From contig JAMPAG010000007.1 of assembly GCA_023667365.1 (NCBI GenBank), positions 1 to 59,707 of the forward strand: a DNA stretch of 59,707 nucleotides, given 5' to 3'. The first letter of the stretch is position 1. The number at the start of each line of letters is the position of its first letter. The notes under the pieces are model-generated. The model made no database searches, was not told where the DNA came from, and saw only the letters and a list, made by a program, of their open reading frames with translations. Source of the stretch: a bacterium (GTDB lineage Bacteria > Bacillota > Clostridia > Lachnospirales > Lachnospiraceae). Shown one piece after another: positions 25,523-35,620 of the stretch. The position numbers and the translations under genes are program-made.

Positions 25523-26425
25523 ATGGTTAATTTTATCTATTTTATCCGTGATCACGTACAACAGGATCAGTTGGACCAAAAATGTTGTATGTGGATAGAA
25601 CAATATTACAAGAAAACGAAAACGCATCGAAGCGGTGTAAATCATAAAAGGCGTAAGAAAAAATTGATCGTATCGCTTACGACAATCCCATCCCGTCTGG
25701 ATACCATATGGATTACACTGGAGAGCTTGTTCCGGCAGTCCTATAAAGCGGACAAAATCATACTTTGGGTGGCGGATGAAATTGATTGGGACGAGATTTA
25801 CAAAAGGCTTGGGGAACAAATCAAAAGAGGGTTAGAAATAAGGCAATGCGAGAATCTTGGACCTCATAAAAAATATTTTTATACCTTTCAGGAGTTTCAT
25901 AATGATCTGGTCGTAACCGTGGATGATGATGTGATTTACTCGGAAAAGATGCTGGAAGGGCTTGTAAAAAATTATGTAAAAAAGCCTGACCGGGTATATT
26001 GTTATCGCTCCCATCAGATTCAATTCAGGAAAGACGGAACGATAAAACCGTATTCCCGGTGGCTTAGTTATGAGAACAGAGTCATAAGGAGTCCCAATGA
26101 ATCAAGATTAAATTTTTTTACAGGGGCTGGAGGCGTGCTGTATCCTACGCATCTGATGCCGCAGGAATTGTTTAATGCAGATATGATTCAACAATACTGC
26201 TGGCGGGCGGATGATGTGTGGCTATATATGCATATGCTTAAAAATAACATACCAATCTGCAATGTGAACGGTAACTGCGGGAATATATTGGTCATAGAGC
26301 GCAGTCAAAAAGAAGCACTATGGAAAACAAATTTGAAGAAAAGTGAGAATGATGAATATATTGCGGTGGTAGGCAAAGCAATGGGCGTTACGATAGAAGA
26401 TCTAATTGGGGCGGTGAAAGAATGA
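25523..26425 (+). CDS. Glycosyltransferase-like protein, GT-A type
   Basis: A protein of about 300 residues. After a basic N-terminal 50 residues comes LIVSLTTIPSRLDTIWITLESLFRQSY, a known opening of a GT2-like family, then VTVDDDVIYS with the DXD motif and an FFTGAGGVLYP acceptor-side motif. RADDVWLYMHM supplies the acidic catalytic region. AGGAG before the ATG at 25523 supports this start over one 78 bp upstream. Its stop overlaps the next start (ATGA), so the genes are translationally coupled. Confidence 0.78.
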   Translation: MVNFIYFIRDHVQQDQLDQKCCMWIEQYYKKTKTHRSGVNHKRRKKKLIVSLTTIPSRLDTIWITLESLFRQSYKADKIILWVADEIDWDEIYKRLGEQIKRGLEIRQCENLGPHKKYFYTFQEFHNDLVVTVDDDVIYSEKMLEGLVKNYVKKPDRVYCYRSHQIQFRKDGTIKPYSRWLSYENRVIRSPNESRLNFFTGAGGVLYPTHLMPQELFNADMIQQYCWRADDVWLYMHMLKNNIPICNVNGNCGNILVIERSQKEALWKTNLKKSENDEYIAVVGKAMGVTIEDLIGAVKE

Positions 26426-27537
26426 GTTTTGGAGAACTATGCCTGATCGGATTTGAAGGAGTCTTAGTAAAAAATAAGACGGGAGTGGGTGTTTGCCAGA
26501 ATCAGGTGGTACGGGCACTGATCCGGAAAAACGTGAAATTCAAGATTGCGATAGCCGGCGGGGATTTTAACTCAAGACAGCTAATTGCAAAGCCCTATAA
26601 TGCATGGCTGCGCGATCATATTGTGTTTGGGCGAGAATTAGTGCCCGCTAAAAAAAGCGAGAAACTGCCGGTAGAATTGTCTTATGGATATTATCCGGTA
26701 TTCCTGATGAATGACATTATGTACCCAAGCATCTTACCGTGCCGCAAGATTGCCTGGGTTCATGATATGATGTCGATGATTTACCCGCAGAACTATACGA
26801 AAGATTCCCTGAAACAGCATCAGATATTATTTCACAATGTGAAGTATGCCAATGGATTTATCGCAACTTCCAAAACAACGAAAAGAGATATTATAAAGTA
26901 TTTACATATTCCGCCTGAAAAGATCACAGTGATTTATAACGGAGTGGAGGACAAGTTTTATTCAAATGCAGAAGATGACATATTGCCTCAGTCTGAAATT
27001 GATTTTGACAAAGCATATTATCTATACATCGGCGATATGCGGAAAAACAAAAATCTGATCAATGCATTAAAGGGTTTTGAACGCTATCTGTCACAAACCA
27101 GTGCAGACTGCTATTTTTATATTGCCGGAAATAAAAGTCATGAATATGCATCCTTAAAGAAATATGCGGAAAATTCTGTCAGCCTGAAAGACAGGGTGGT
27201 TTTTTGCGGCTATGTGACAGAAGAGGAAAAAATGGCACTGTATCGCCGAGCCAGAGCGTTATTGTTCGTTTCGGAATATGAAGGGTTCGGGATCCCGATC
27301 TTAGAAGCAATGGCGAGCAGAATACCGGTTGTGACGTCTGATCGTTCTTCTATGAAAGAGATTGGACAGGGACATGCAATATTGGTTGATCCGTTTTCGC
27401 CCCAGAGCATTTGTGAAGGCTTAAAAATGGCAGACGAAAAGGCGGATGATGTTGATTATATAGAGAGAAATTATCAGCATGCGAGGAAGTTTACATGGGA
27501 ACGGGCGACAGAGAAGTTTTGCAGACTCTTAAAGTAG
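26422..27537 (+). CDS. Family 4 glycosyltransferase
   Basis: A 371-residue GT-B enzyme. The acceptor domain contains IAWVHDMMSMIYPQNY and ATSKTTKRDI. The donor domain starts at YLYIGDMRKNKNL and carries the family signature SEYEGFGIPILEAMASRIPVV (EX7E). The ending KFTWERATEKFCRLL is typical of mannosyl- or rhamnosyltransferase-like GT4 proteins. It is coupled to the upstream gene by a 4-bp overlap and followed 19 bp later by an FkbM methyltransferase gene. Confidence 0.87.
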   Translation: MSFGELCLIGFEGVLVKNKTGVGVCQNQVVRALIRKNVKFKIAIAGGDFNSRQLIAKPYNAWLRDHIVFGRELVPAKKSEKLPVELSYGYYPVFLMNDIMYPSILPCRKIAWVHDMMSMIYPQNYTKDSLKQHQILFHNVKYANGFIATSKTTKRDIIKYLHIPPEKITVIYNGVEDKFYSNAEDDILPQSEIDFDKAYYLYIGDMRKNKNLINALKGFERYLSQTSADCYFYIAGNKSHEYASLKKYAENSVSLKDRVVFCGYVTEEEKMALYRRARALLFVSEYEGFGIPILEAMASRIPVVTSDRSSMKEIGQGHAILVDPFSPQSICEGLKMADEKADDVDYIERNYQHARKFTWERATEKFCRLLK

Positions 27538-27556
27538 AAGAAGGGGTGGCACATTG

Positions 27557-28687
27557 ATGGATACACGAAAGTTGGAGGAAGTGCTGAATAGCCAAACGTT
27601 TTGTGAGTACGAATTAATACAGGAAGCGTCTGCGATACATTATCTGGCAAGCAAAAGAGAGTATGACATTGTGGTCTATGGTGGAGGAAGCCGTGGGAGA
27701 ATTATCATACGTTGGCTGCGAACGGAAGGAGTAGAACCGTTATGCATTGTAGACCAAAACCCGAGTAAGAACCATTGCATTTTAGATGGGGTGCCAATCT
27801 ATACACCGGAAAGCTTTTTGGAAAAAGCATTCCCAAGGAAATTATTTGCAGTGATCGCAACGACAGCGTTTCAAAGCGGGATAGAAAATATTAAGATTGT
27901 TGAGACGCTAAATAAGATGGGAATTCATGATTATATGTCCCCGCATCAAGCAGATAATGGATTTCCGAGCTATGGGACTAAGTGGATAACATGGTACTTG
28001 GATCATAAAAAGGAGTTATTGGAGTCTTGTTCCCTCATGACGGACGAGGAGTCTGTGGAGAACTTTGCAGAGCACGTTAGGGTAAAGCTGGAACATTCAC
28101 ATTGGGACAAAAAGCAGTTATCGCCTAAGGATAAGTATTGGGGTACAGAAAATGGTAAGAAAGATCTGTATACACATTTAACGGATGAATGCATATTGGA
28201 TTGCGGCAGTTCGGTAGGCGATAGTATCATTAAATATCTGGATAAGGGATTTGCGTTTGAAAAGATTTATGCGGTGGAAGGAAATTCCGATGCATTAAGC
28301 AGAATGAATACGCTGTTTCGGTATGTTTCGGAAGATGTGCGCGATAAGATTGAACAGTTTAATATGTACATCGGGACGGAAGATACAGAACGGGACACAA
28401 GATTAGATGTTATGTTTAAGGACAAAAAAGTAACGCTGATAAAAATGGATATTGAAGGCGCGGAGTTATCCGTCCTAAAAGGCGGACGGGAACTGCTTTC
28501 GACAAAGAAGCCGGTACTGGCAATCTGTGTGTATCATAAGCCGGAAGACTTAGTGGAGATTCCTCAATTTATTCATTCATGTTGCCCTGAATATCGGTTA
28601 TATCTGCGTAAGTACAGGGATCATGCGCGGTCGCCGAGAGGGGAATATGAATTGGTGCTATATGCGATTCCACAAAATCGTGTTTGA
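27557..28687 (+). CDS. FkbM-family methyltransferase with N-terminal Rossmann-like domain
   Basis: A 376-residue protein. The first 140 residues include YDIVVYGGGSRGRIIIRWL and IVDQNP, a nucleotide-binding-like module shared with two other proteins of the locus. The second half is a FkbM SAM-dependent methyltransferase: ILDCGSSVGDSIIKYL is the SAM loop, YAVEGN the acidic strand, and IKMDIEGAELSVLKGG the diagnostic motif. It probably O-methylates a sugar of the glycan. The ATG at 27557 is preferred to a TTG three bases earlier; GAAGGGGTGG lies upstream. Confidence 0.85.
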   Translation: MDTRKLEEVLNSQTFCEYELIQEASAIHYLASKREYDIVVYGGGSRGRIIIRWLRTEGVEPLCIVDQNPSKNHCILDGVPIYTPESFLEKAFPRKLFAVIATTAFQSGIENIKIVETLNKMGIHDYMSPHQADNGFPSYGTKWITWYLDHKKELLESCSLMTDEESVENFAEHVRVKLEHSHWDKKQLSPKDKYWGTENGKKDLYTHLTDECILDCGSSVGDSIIKYLDKGFAFEKIYAVEGNSDALSRMNTLFRYVSEDVRDKIEQFNMYIGTEDTERDTRLDVMFKDKKVTLIKMDIEGAELSVLKGGRELLSTKKPVLAICVYHKPEDLVEIPQFIHSCCPEYRLYLRKYRDHARSPRGEYELVLYAIPQNRV

Positions 28688-28854
28688 TGTAACTGTTGGA
28701 GAGAAATATTTTGACTACGAAAACGGTATCTTAAATATAGGTGCTATGCGAATCAGTAAAGAGACCAAAGAAAATATTGCAAATGTTTTTTCTGTATTTT
28801 CCATTAAAAGAAAGGCAATTTTGTACGAGAATTTCATAAACGTTATTTAAGTAA

Positions 28855-29823
28855 ATGACATACATTGTAAGTGATACAGACAGAGTGAAAAGACACAAGG
28901 GAACAGGCGGTGGAAACGGAGTGGGAGAAGCGGCAATATGTGGAGAAGGTGTTGAGGAAACAAAAAAATTAGTCAGTGTGATTATTCCAAGCTATAATCG
29001 CGCACATGTGATTATCAAAACAATCCCTTCTTACATGCAGGAGGGCGTGGGGGAGATCATCGTGATAGATGACTGCTCTACAGATCATACGCAGGAGACG
29101 CTGCTGAAATTGAAAAATGAAATCCCCTGTTTGGTAATCAAAAGAAATAAAAGAAACAGAAAGCAGACTTATTCCAAAAATAGAGGAATACGATTGGCGA
29201 GGTATCCTTATATTTATTTTGGCGATGACGATTCTTTTTTGACGCAGGGGACGATTCCGGTTTTATTGGGATATATAAAGGAGCATCCGAATGCGTTGAT
29301 CAGCGCTAGACCGCTATACCTAAAAAGCGAACGGGAAATGAAGGACTTGAAACAGTATATCCGTTCGACAGAGAGGCATTCTGCAGAAGAAGGCTATCGT
29401 TTCCTTGATTGGGAGACAATGACGGTTGACTGGGATGTGTTCTATCCCAAACTGAAAAAAGTGGACGTAACGCCTGCGTGTTTTTTAATAGCGACAGAAC
29501 ACGCGCGCAAACTGTCATTTGATCCGACCTATCAGGCTGCCAATGCATTTCGGGAAGAGACAGATTTTATTATGCAGGCGACCGAAATGGGGCTTGATCG
29601 TTATTTCGCACCACATGCGTATCAAATTAATTATCCGCGGGCGGTCTCTGATAAAAAGACAAAAAAGCGTGCAGGGTTTGCATACCGTTGGGGACATTTC
29701 AAAAATACAAAGTATTTTTTTGATAAACACTATCAGTTTATGAAGTCATCCAATATGGTACATAGCAGCAAATACAGAATCCTTTTGAGATATTTGTATT
29801 CTGAGATGAGACAGATACGGTGA
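28855..29823 (+). CDS. Family 2 glycosyltransferase
   Basis: A 322-residue GT-A enzyme. After about 37 low-complexity residues it reads VSVIIPSYNRAH, VIDDCSTDHT, a YSKNRG motif and FGDDDSFL (DXD). WDVFYPKLKKVDVTPACFLIATEH and FREETDFIMQA cover the acceptor side. The start is uncertain: the ATG at 28855 has no good ribosome binding site, and a GTG near 28921 after AGGCGGTGG may be the true start. Confidence 0.8.
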   Translation: MTYIVSDTDRVKRHKGTGGGNGVGEAAICGEGVEETKKLVSVIIPSYNRAHVIIKTIPSYMQEGVGEIIVIDDCSTDHTQETLLKLKNEIPCLVIKRNKRNRKQTYSKNRGIRLARYPYIYFGDDDSFLTQGTIPVLLGYIKEHPNALISARPLYLKSEREMKDLKQYIRSTERHSAEEGYRFLDWETMTVDWDVFYPKLKKVDVTPACFLIATEHARKLSFDPTYQAANAFREETDFIMQATEMGLDRYFAPHAYQINYPRAVSDKKTKKRAGFAYRWGHFKNTKYFFDKHYQFMKSSNMVHSSKYRILLRYLYSEMRQIR

Positions 29824-29864
29824 AAGAGCGGATTTCATCATGATTAACATATGGGAGATTATGC

Positions 29865-30911
29865 ATGGGAAAAATTTATATTGTTTCATGGAATGGAACG
29901 TCTATCGCGGGCGGAGTGGAAAGAGTAGTGAAATACATAGAGGACGTTCTTTCTGCGAAGCATGAGGTTGTCATCGTATGTGACAACATGCTAAAAGAGA
30001 ATGGATTATGGGGGCGATGGACCGTTGAAAACAGGGTAATTAAAGCGATTGGCTATTCCCTTTATATTGCAGTTCATAAGAAAAAGAAGGATTATGTCAT
30101 TTCAAATGGGTATCAGGCGCCGTTTATCAGAGCGGATTTTCTTTGGGCGCACGGGAACATGTTGGAAAACCGCAGATGCATAGAAAAGAGAAGCGATTAT
30201 AAGAAAACGAAAGAAAGCGTTTTGGAAAGGATTAGTGCACACATGGCACGGAACGTTGTGTGTGTGGCATCTCATGTAAAAAGAGAATACGAGAAATTGT
30301 ACCATGTTTCGCCAAAGAAAATGTGGGTGTTGCCCAATGCGGTCGATAGCACCCGGTTTTATCCAATGACTGAGCGAATCGAGCAGGAACAATTGATAAC
30401 GGTTCTTTATGTAGGGCGGCTTGAAACAGGGAAAGGAATAAAAGAACTATTACGTTTATCGTCTTATATAGAAACGCTTTCCGGTTATCGACTGATGATC
30501 GTAACACAGTCGGAACGGGATAGAACAAGGTTATTTTCCAATAAACAATATACGGAAGTGTATTCCAAAGTGCCGATTGAGAAGCTGAATGATTATTACA
30601 ATCAGGCGGATGTGTTTTATCTTCCCAGTAGTTATGAGGGCTTCGAGATGGTTACATTAGAGAGTTTGTCGGCTGGAGTACCGGTTGTAGGCTATCGGGT
30701 TGGTGCAATCAATGAGCTTTCGAGAAAGGGGCAAAAAGGCATTTGCGTTTTGCAAGATAACCGTGTGGAGACAGCGTTTGCAAAATTGACAGAAATGGCG
30801 CTGAAATATAAGAGAAAAGAAGCGCGGCGCGCACTACATGAGGATATTCAGTCTCGATATGGTATTGGTGTTTTTAAGAGACAGCTCCTGGATAAAGTCA
30901 AATTATTTTAG
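29865..30911 (+). CDS. Family 4 glycosyltransferase
   Basis: A 348-residue GT-B enzyme. The N terminus, IVSWNGTSIAGGVERVV, is the glycine loop of the acceptor domain. The donor domain begins at VLYVGRLETGKGIKELL and carries PSSYEGFEMVTLESLSAGVPVV with the EX7E pair. The C terminus has the usual return helix. GGGAGATT precedes the ATG. It lies between two GT2 genes in the low-GC block. Confidence 0.87.
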   Translation: MGKIYIVSWNGTSIAGGVERVVKYIEDVLSAKHEVVIVCDNMLKENGLWGRWTVENRVIKAIGYSLYIAVHKKKKDYVISNGYQAPFIRADFLWAHGNMLENRRCIEKRSDYKKTKESVLERISAHMARNVVCVASHVKREYEKLYHVSPKKMWVLPNAVDSTRFYPMTERIEQEQLITVLYVGRLETGKGIKELLRLSSYIETLSGYRLMIVTQSERDRTRLFSNKQYTEVYSKVPIEKLNDYYNQADVFYLPSSYEGFEMVTLESLSAGVPVVGYRVGAINELSRKGQKGICVLQDNRVETAFAKLTEMALKYKRKEARRALHEDIQSRYGIGVFKRQLLDKVKLF

Positions 30912-30937
30912 AAGTTAAGATATTTATGGAGATAAAA

Positions 30938-31891
30938 ATGAAAGAACCCTTGGTTTCCATTTGTGTTTTGACATATCAACATGAACTGTATATTGAAGAC
31001 TGTATCAAAAGCATTCTTGCCCAAAGCTATCCGAATGTAGAGCTGCTTTTGCTGGATGATGCGTCTGTAGATGGGACGTGGGATAAGGTTGTGCAGTACC
31101 GTGAAGCGCTGGAGAAACAGTGCGCGCGAGTAGAATTGATTCGGCATGATCGCAATACAGGAAATGTTACAAAGAATCTGAATGAGCTGATCCGTTTGAG
31201 CAGAGGGGACTATATAAAGGACATTGCAGGGGATGACTGCCTGTGTTCCGGATATTTGGAAAAGATGGTGGCTTTTTTAACGGAACATGGCGAGTATGTG
31301 ATGGCATATTGTAATGAATATGTGGTTTCAGACGAATGGCATATAGCGCAGCCGTTGGGGAGAGAGAGGTGGTACCGAATGCATAGACCGCCAGCTCCGG
31401 AAAAAGTGTTTGAGAGGTTACTTTGGGGTAACTATATTCCTGCGCCAACCGTAATGATCCGAAGAAACGCCTATGAGAAATACGGATATTATGATGAAAA
31501 AATCAAATACGAGGACTATGACATGTGGCTGAGGCTTTCAAGACATGAGCGCTTTGGCTATCTTAATGAGACGCTCGTGTGTTATCGAATGTCTGTGACG
31601 GGATTGTCCCATACAAATACGAGACGGAAGTTTGTCTTTTTATATAACGAGACGGTGAAAGTGCTAAAGAAGCATCTTAGGTTTGTGGAGAAAGCAAAAC
31701 GGCAGGAGATTATTTTGAATTTTTTGAAACGCAGAACTAATGAAATGAGAAAAAATGGGTGGTATGATCTGGCGTTGGTGTTTTGGATGAGAGAAAAAAA
31801 ATTGTGCAGGAAAATGGCGAGAGGGACGCCATGTACTCAGAATCAATGCGGTTGGACAGGTCTGAATAGGAGGAATGCATGCAAATCGTAA
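30938..31891 (+). CDS. Family 2 glycosyltransferase
   Basis: A protein of about 317 residues. VSICVLTYQHELYIEDCIKS opens the GT-A fold, then LLDDASVDGT and a KDIAGDDCLC segment provide the nucleotide and metal sites. MIRRNAYEKYGYYDEKIKYEDYDMWLRLS is the acceptor-side ED motif typical of O-antigen transferases. The ATG at 30938 follows GGAGA at 30928-30932; an earlier ATG at 30926 overlaps that site. Its end overlaps the FdtA-like gene by 13 bp. Confidence 0.86.
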   Translation: MKEPLVSICVLTYQHELYIEDCIKSILAQSYPNVELLLLDDASVDGTWDKVVQYREALEKQCARVELIRHDRNTGNVTKNLNELIRLSRGDYIKDIAGDDCLCSGYLEKMVAFLTEHGEYVMAYCNEYVVSDEWHIAQPLGRERWYRMHRPPAPEKVFERLLWGNYIPAPTVMIRRNAYEKYGYYDEKIKYEDYDMWLRLSRHERFGYLNETLVCYRMSVTGLSHTNTRRKFVFLYNETVKVLKKHLRFVEKAKRQEIILNFLKRRTNEMRKNGWYDLALVFWMREKKLCRKMARGTPCTQNQCGWTGLNRRNACKS

Positions 31892-32277
31892 AATATCAAT
31901 TTCAGCAGCATGGGGATCACCGAGGACAGCTTGTTGCTCTGGAGGAATTTAATGATATTCCTTTTGAGATCAAGCGTGTTTATTACATGTATGATACAAA
32001 GGACGGTGTTGTGCGGGGACATCACGCACATAAGACTTTAGAGCAAATATTAGTGTGTATTCACGGTTCATGTAAGATATTGCTCGATAATGGAAAGGAA
32101 AAAAAGATTGTTTTTTTAGAAAAACCGTATGAAGGTCTGTATGTGCCGAATAACATGTGGCGGGAAATGTATGACTTTTCAGAGGACGCCGTTTTAATGT
32201 GTCTGGCTTCTGAGATATATCATGAAGAGGATTATATTAGGGATTATGAAGAGTTCCTAAAATTTGTAAAATGCTGA
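31879..32277 (+). CDS. Sugar 3,4-ketoisomerase, FdtA/QdtA (WxcM-like cupin) family
   Basis: A 132-residue single-domain cupin. GDHRGQLVALEE near the start and VRGHHAHKTLEQILVCI in the middle, with its His cluster, match dTDP-4-oxo-6-deoxyglucose 3,4-ketoisomerases. These make dTDP-3-oxo-6-deoxyhexoses (FdtA galacto, QdtA gluco product). The aminotransferase at 34160 would then install the 3-amino group. dTDP-glucose synthase and dehydratase (RmlA, RmlB) are not in the window. An AGGAGG precedes the ATG at 31879. FdtA and QdtA cannot be separated by eye. Confidence 0.85.
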   Translation: MQIVKYQFQQHGDHRGQLVALEEFNDIPFEIKRVYYMYDTKDGVVRGHHAHKTLEQILVCIHGSCKILLDNGKEKKIVFLEKPYEGLYVPNNMWREMYDFSEDAVLMCLASEIYHEEDYIRDYEEFLKFVKC

Positions 32278-33041
32278 AAGTGGAAATAGAAAGAGGATTA
32301 TTGGAAGAAATGAGAGATATAGACAGATATACACAAGAATATATAAAACATGATTTTGAAGAGAAGCAGGTTTTTTTTCGAAGGAAGAAAGTATTGGAAA
32401 TTTTACATGCCTATCCGCATAAACGAATACTGGAAATTGGATGCGGACAGGAGCCCCTATTTCAATATGTGAATGATTTTGAGAACTATACGGTAGTGGA
32501 GCCGAGCAGCATATTTTATAAGCATGCACTTTCGTTGGCTGAAAATGATCCCCGTATTACATGTATCCATGACTTCTTTGGAAAAGATCTATCGCTGCCT
32601 GTGGGTGTGTATGATTTTATTGTCTGTTCAGGTCTTTTGCATGAATTGGAGAATCCGAAAGAAATATTGGAAAAAGTATATGAGCTTGCGGATAGTAAGA
32701 CAATACTGCATGTTAATGTACCAAACGCTAATTCATTACATCGGATTCTTGCTTTGGAGAGTGGGCTCCTTGAAAATGTTCATTCTGTGTCTGAAAGAGG
32801 AAAGTGTCTGCAACAATTCAGTGTGTTTGATATAGACATGCTGAGGCAATTGGCAGCGAAAGCAAATTTTCAAATAATTGAATCAGGTTCTTATTTTGTA
32901 AAACCTTTTACACATAAGCAAATGGAAGAACTGCTTGAATGTAATATTATTGATGAACAGGTACTGGAAGGATTCTATAATTTAAGCAGATGGATGCCTG
33001 ATTATGGAAGTGAAATATATGTGAATGTTCGTAAAAAATAA
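32271..33041 (+). CDS. Class I SAM-dependent methyltransferase
   Basis: A 256-residue protein. ILEIGCGQEPLFQYV is the SAM-binding motif I, VVEPSS the acidic strand, and DFIVCSGLLHELENPKEIL motif II/III of methyltransferase_11/23 types. HVNVPNANSLHR follows as in sugar N- or O-methyltransferases. It overlaps the FdtA-like gene by 7 bp. It may methylate the amino sugar made by its neighbours, but that is inference. Confidence 0.82.
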   Translation: MLKVEIERGLLEEMRDIDRYTQEYIKHDFEEKQVFFRRKKVLEILHAYPHKRILEIGCGQEPLFQYVNDFENYTVVEPSSIFYKHALSLAENDPRITCIHDFFGKDLSLPVGVYDFIVCSGLLHELENPKEILEKVYELADSKTILHVNVPNANSLHRILALESGLLENVHSVSERGKCLQQFSVFDIDMLRQLAAKANFQIIESGSYFVKPFTHKQMEELLECNIIDEQVLEGFYNLSRWMPDYGSEIYVNVRKK

Positions 33042-33072
33042 CGAAAATCATATTACGTTTTAGAAAGGCAAA

Positions 33073-34089
33073 GTGTTGTTTATGTGTGAGGAATATAGAG
33101 TACAGCAATATACAGACGAAAAGGAAGAGCAGTGGGATCAGTTTGTGGAAAAAGGATGTGTAAACGGCACATTTTTACAAACAAGACGTTTCTTAAATTA
33201 TCATCCGGCAGGACGTTTTGAAGACTGCTCTTATATGATTTATGACAAAAAAGGTAATCTGGCAGCAGTATGTCCGGCATGTCAGGTTACGGAAAATGGG
33301 GAAAAGATTTTTTATTCTCATAAGGGAAGTACATTCGGGGGCATTTTATTTTCGCGCAGATATTATAATTTGGAAAGGGTATTGGATATTATAGAAAGTA
33401 TTGAAAAAGAAGTGGTTAAACAACGTTTTAGCCGGATGATATTAAAAATTACACCTGATTTATTTTGTGAGGAATCGGGACAGCTTTTGCAATATGCACT
33501 TTATTACAGGCAATATAAGGTCTATAACGAATTGAATTTGGCAATCGATTATTCTCTCTATAAAGAAGAGATACTGTCAAATTTTTCACAGGGAAAAAGA
33601 ACACATGTACATAATTGTGAAAAACAGTGTTGTTTATTAAAAGAGCTTATGGATGAGGAGGAAATCATTCAGGGACATCATATATTAAGCGAAAACCTTG
33701 CTAAATATAATTTGAAGCCAGTACATACAGCGGAGGAATTGTTAAACTTAAAAAATCATGTTATTAAAAATGAGATTGGCTTTTTCGGAATCTATTTGGA
33801 TAAAAATATGATTGCATTTTCCACAATGTTTTACTTTAACAATGTAAGAGTGGCACATAGTCAATATATAAGCGCTTCCCAGAAGTATAATGCATTAAGC
33901 CCTATGACGTATATGTATTATTGCATGATTGAGGAAATGAAAAAGCGGGGATTTGAAAAGTTATCATGGGGAATCACAACAGAGCATTTAGGGCTGGAGA
34001 TTAATATGGGTCTGACGAAAAGCAAAGAGGCATTTGGCAGTAAGCATTGTTTGAATCAGGTATATGAAAAGCGGTTGCGTATAGAATGA
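33073..34089 (+). CDS. GNAT/FemAB-like acyltransferase
   Basis: A 338-residue protein with two related halves, as in FemAB-type GNAT tandem folds: residues about 20-130 (FLQTRRFLNYHPAGRFEDC, then AAVCPACQV, SHKGSTFGGILFS) and about 160-330 (SQGKRTHVHNC, FFGIYLDKNMIAFSTMFYFN, LSWGITTEHLGLEINMGLTKSK split across strands). Relatives attach amino acids or acyl groups to amino sugars or lipids. Between FdtA-like and FdtB-like genes it is a good candidate for N-acylation of the 3-amino-3,6-dideoxyhexose. The start could be GTG at 33073, TTG at 33076 or ATG at 33082. Confidence 0.72.
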   Translation: MLFMCEEYRVQQYTDEKEEQWDQFVEKGCVNGTFLQTRRFLNYHPAGRFEDCSYMIYDKKGNLAAVCPACQVTENGEKIFYSHKGSTFGGILFSRRYYNLERVLDIIESIEKEVVKQRFSRMILKITPDLFCEESGQLLQYALYYRQYKVYNELNLAIDYSLYKEEILSNFSQGKRTHVHNCEKQCCLLKELMDEEEIIQGHHILSENLAKYNLKPVHTAEELLNLKNHVIKNEIGFFGIYLDKNMIAFSTMFYFNNVRVAHSQYISASQKYNALSPMTYMYYCMIEEMKKRGFEKLSWGITTEHLGLEINMGLTKSKEAFGSKHCLNQVYEKRLRIE

Positions 34090-34159
34090 CAATAGATAAA
34101 GGGAGTTTTATTGGATGGGGTTGTGCCTTGGTGAAACAGAATTCGAACGGGGAGGGTAT

Positions 34160-35257
34160 ATGATACCATATTCTGATTTGCTTCCAATTCATAATCAGAT
34201 TCGAAAAGAATTGGATGAAGCGTACCGTCGCGTTATGGACAGCGGATGGTTTATTACGGGGAAGGAACTTGCGCAGTTTGAACATGAATTTGCGGCTTAT
34301 TGCGGTACGAAATATTGTATCGGTGTTGGAAACGGTCTGGATGCGCTGCATCTGATTCTTCGCGCCTATGGTATTGGGACTGGCGATGAGGTGATTGTTC
34401 CTGCCAATACCTTTATCGCTACGGCGCTTGCGGTAAGCTATGCGGGCGCGACGCCTGTTTTTGTGGATTGTGATGAGAATACCTATAACATGAATCCGAC
34501 GCTTGTGGAGGATAAGATCACCGCGCGTACCAAGGCGGTCATTGCGGTGCATTTGTACGGACGCGCGGCGGACATGCGGGCGTTGAGGGAGATTGCCGAC
34601 CGGTACGGATTAAAATTGATTGAAGATGCAGCGCAGGCGCACGGGGCGCAGCTTGACGGGAAGCGCGCCGGAAGTCTCGGAGATGCGGCGGGTTTCAGCT
34701 TTTATCCCGGAAAGAATCTGGGGGCGTTAGGCGACGGCGGCGCCATTACGACGAGTGACAAAGAACTGGCGGAACGGATTTATACACTTCGAAATTATGG
34801 GAGCCGCGAGAAATATCATCATGAACGACAGGGGTTTAACAGCAGGCTCGACGAGCTTCAGGCAGCATTCCTGAGGGTAAAGCTAAAGCATTTGGACGAA
34901 TGGATCGAGAAACGCAGGCAGATTGCGGCCTATTATCTGCGTACGCTGGATTCAGATAAAATGAAACTTCCCTATACGGAAATGGAACAGAGCAATGTAT
35001 GGCACATTTTTCCTGTTATGGTGAAGGATAAGAAAGCGGTTCAGGATTGTTTAAGAAGGCATGATATTCAGACGCTGAATCACTATCCGATCCCGGTTCC
35101 GATGCAGAAGGCGTACAGGGAGCTGGGGTATGTCCAGGGAGCGTTTCGGATTGCAGAGCGGTATGCAGAACAGGAAGTATCATTGCCGCTATGGGTTGGC
35201 ATGAGTTTCGAAGAAATGGAACAAGTGGTTTCTTGGGTAAATGAAGCAGTTAGCTAA
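34160..35257 (+). CDS. DegT/DnrJ/EryC1/StrS aminotransferase, FdtB/QdtB-like
   Basis: A protein of about 365 residues of the sugar PLP aminotransferase family. [28 protein letters not shown] forms the PLP phosphate region in pieces, EDAAQAHGA gives the Asp and Gln contacting the ring, and the Schiff-base Lys185 is in [16 protein letters not shown]. Together with the upstream ketoisomerase it would make dTDP-3-amino-3,6-dideoxyhexose. GGGAGGGT precedes the ATG at 34160. Its base composition is noticeably more GC-rich than the genes around it. Confidence 0.88.
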   Translation: MIPYSDLLPIHNQIRKELDEAYRRVMDSGWFITGKELAQFEHEFAAYCGTKYCIGVGNGLDALHLILRAYGIGTGDEVIVPANTFIATALAVSYAGATPVFVDCDENTYNMNPTLVEDKITARTKAVIAVHLYGRAADMRALREIADRYGLKLIEDAAQAHGAQLDGKRAGSLGDAAGFSFYPGKNLGALGDGGAITTSDKELAERIYTLRNYGSREKYHHERQGFNSRLDELQAAFLRVKLKHLDEWIEKRRQIAAYYLRTLDSDKMKLPYTEMEQSNVWHIFPVMVKDKKAVQDCLRRHDIQTLNHYPIPVPMQKAYRELGYVQGAFRIAERYAEQEVSLPLWVGMSFEEMEQVVSWVNEAVS

Positions 35258-35296
35258 TTGAAAAATGAAAAACTTGCAAGAAGAGAGGTGTTATCT

Positions 35297-35608
35297 TTGA
35301 AATGCTTTCATGTATGCCGAAGTGTGATAAAAAGGGCAATTGTATGCATGTGTATCATAAGTGAGTGGCTTGACAATGGTGAGTTTAATAATATTGACCG
35401 TATTATCGTAGAGGGATGTACATTGGATGCAACTGTTGTTGGTCTACTCATGAAAAATAAAGGAAAACAGGTATATCGATGCGGTAATTTTGGCAAATCT
35501 TATCGGTATGAAAAAAGAACGAAATGGATTGTGTTTGATAAGATTCCGGTAAATGTGGAGAAGGGCTATGACATACTTTTAATACCGCTTGAAGCAGTGG
35601 AGAAATAA
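35297..35608 (+). CDS. Small protein of unknown function
   Basis: About 103 residues beginning at a TTG after AGAGAGGTG. It has a cysteine-rich N-terminal helix (KCFHVCRSVIKRAIVCMC), then a DRIIVEGCTLDATVVGLLMKN unit and KWIVFDKIPVN. No family is recognised. It lies 12 bp before the CgeB-like transferase gene and shares its low GC content, so the two probably moved together. It could be the remnant of a longer protein. Confidence 0.5.
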   Translation: MKCFHVCRSVIKRAIVCMCIISEWLDNGEFNNIDRIIVEGCTLDATVVGLLMKNKGKQVYRCGNFGKSYRYEKRTKWIVFDKIPVNVEKGYDILLIPLEAVEK

Positions 35609-35620
35609 GGGAGAAAAGTC

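Noticed and set aside
28623..28850. 75-codon plus-strand frame after the FkbM gene
   Set aside because: It begins inside the methyltransferase gene, lacks a ribosome binding site and matches nothing I know.
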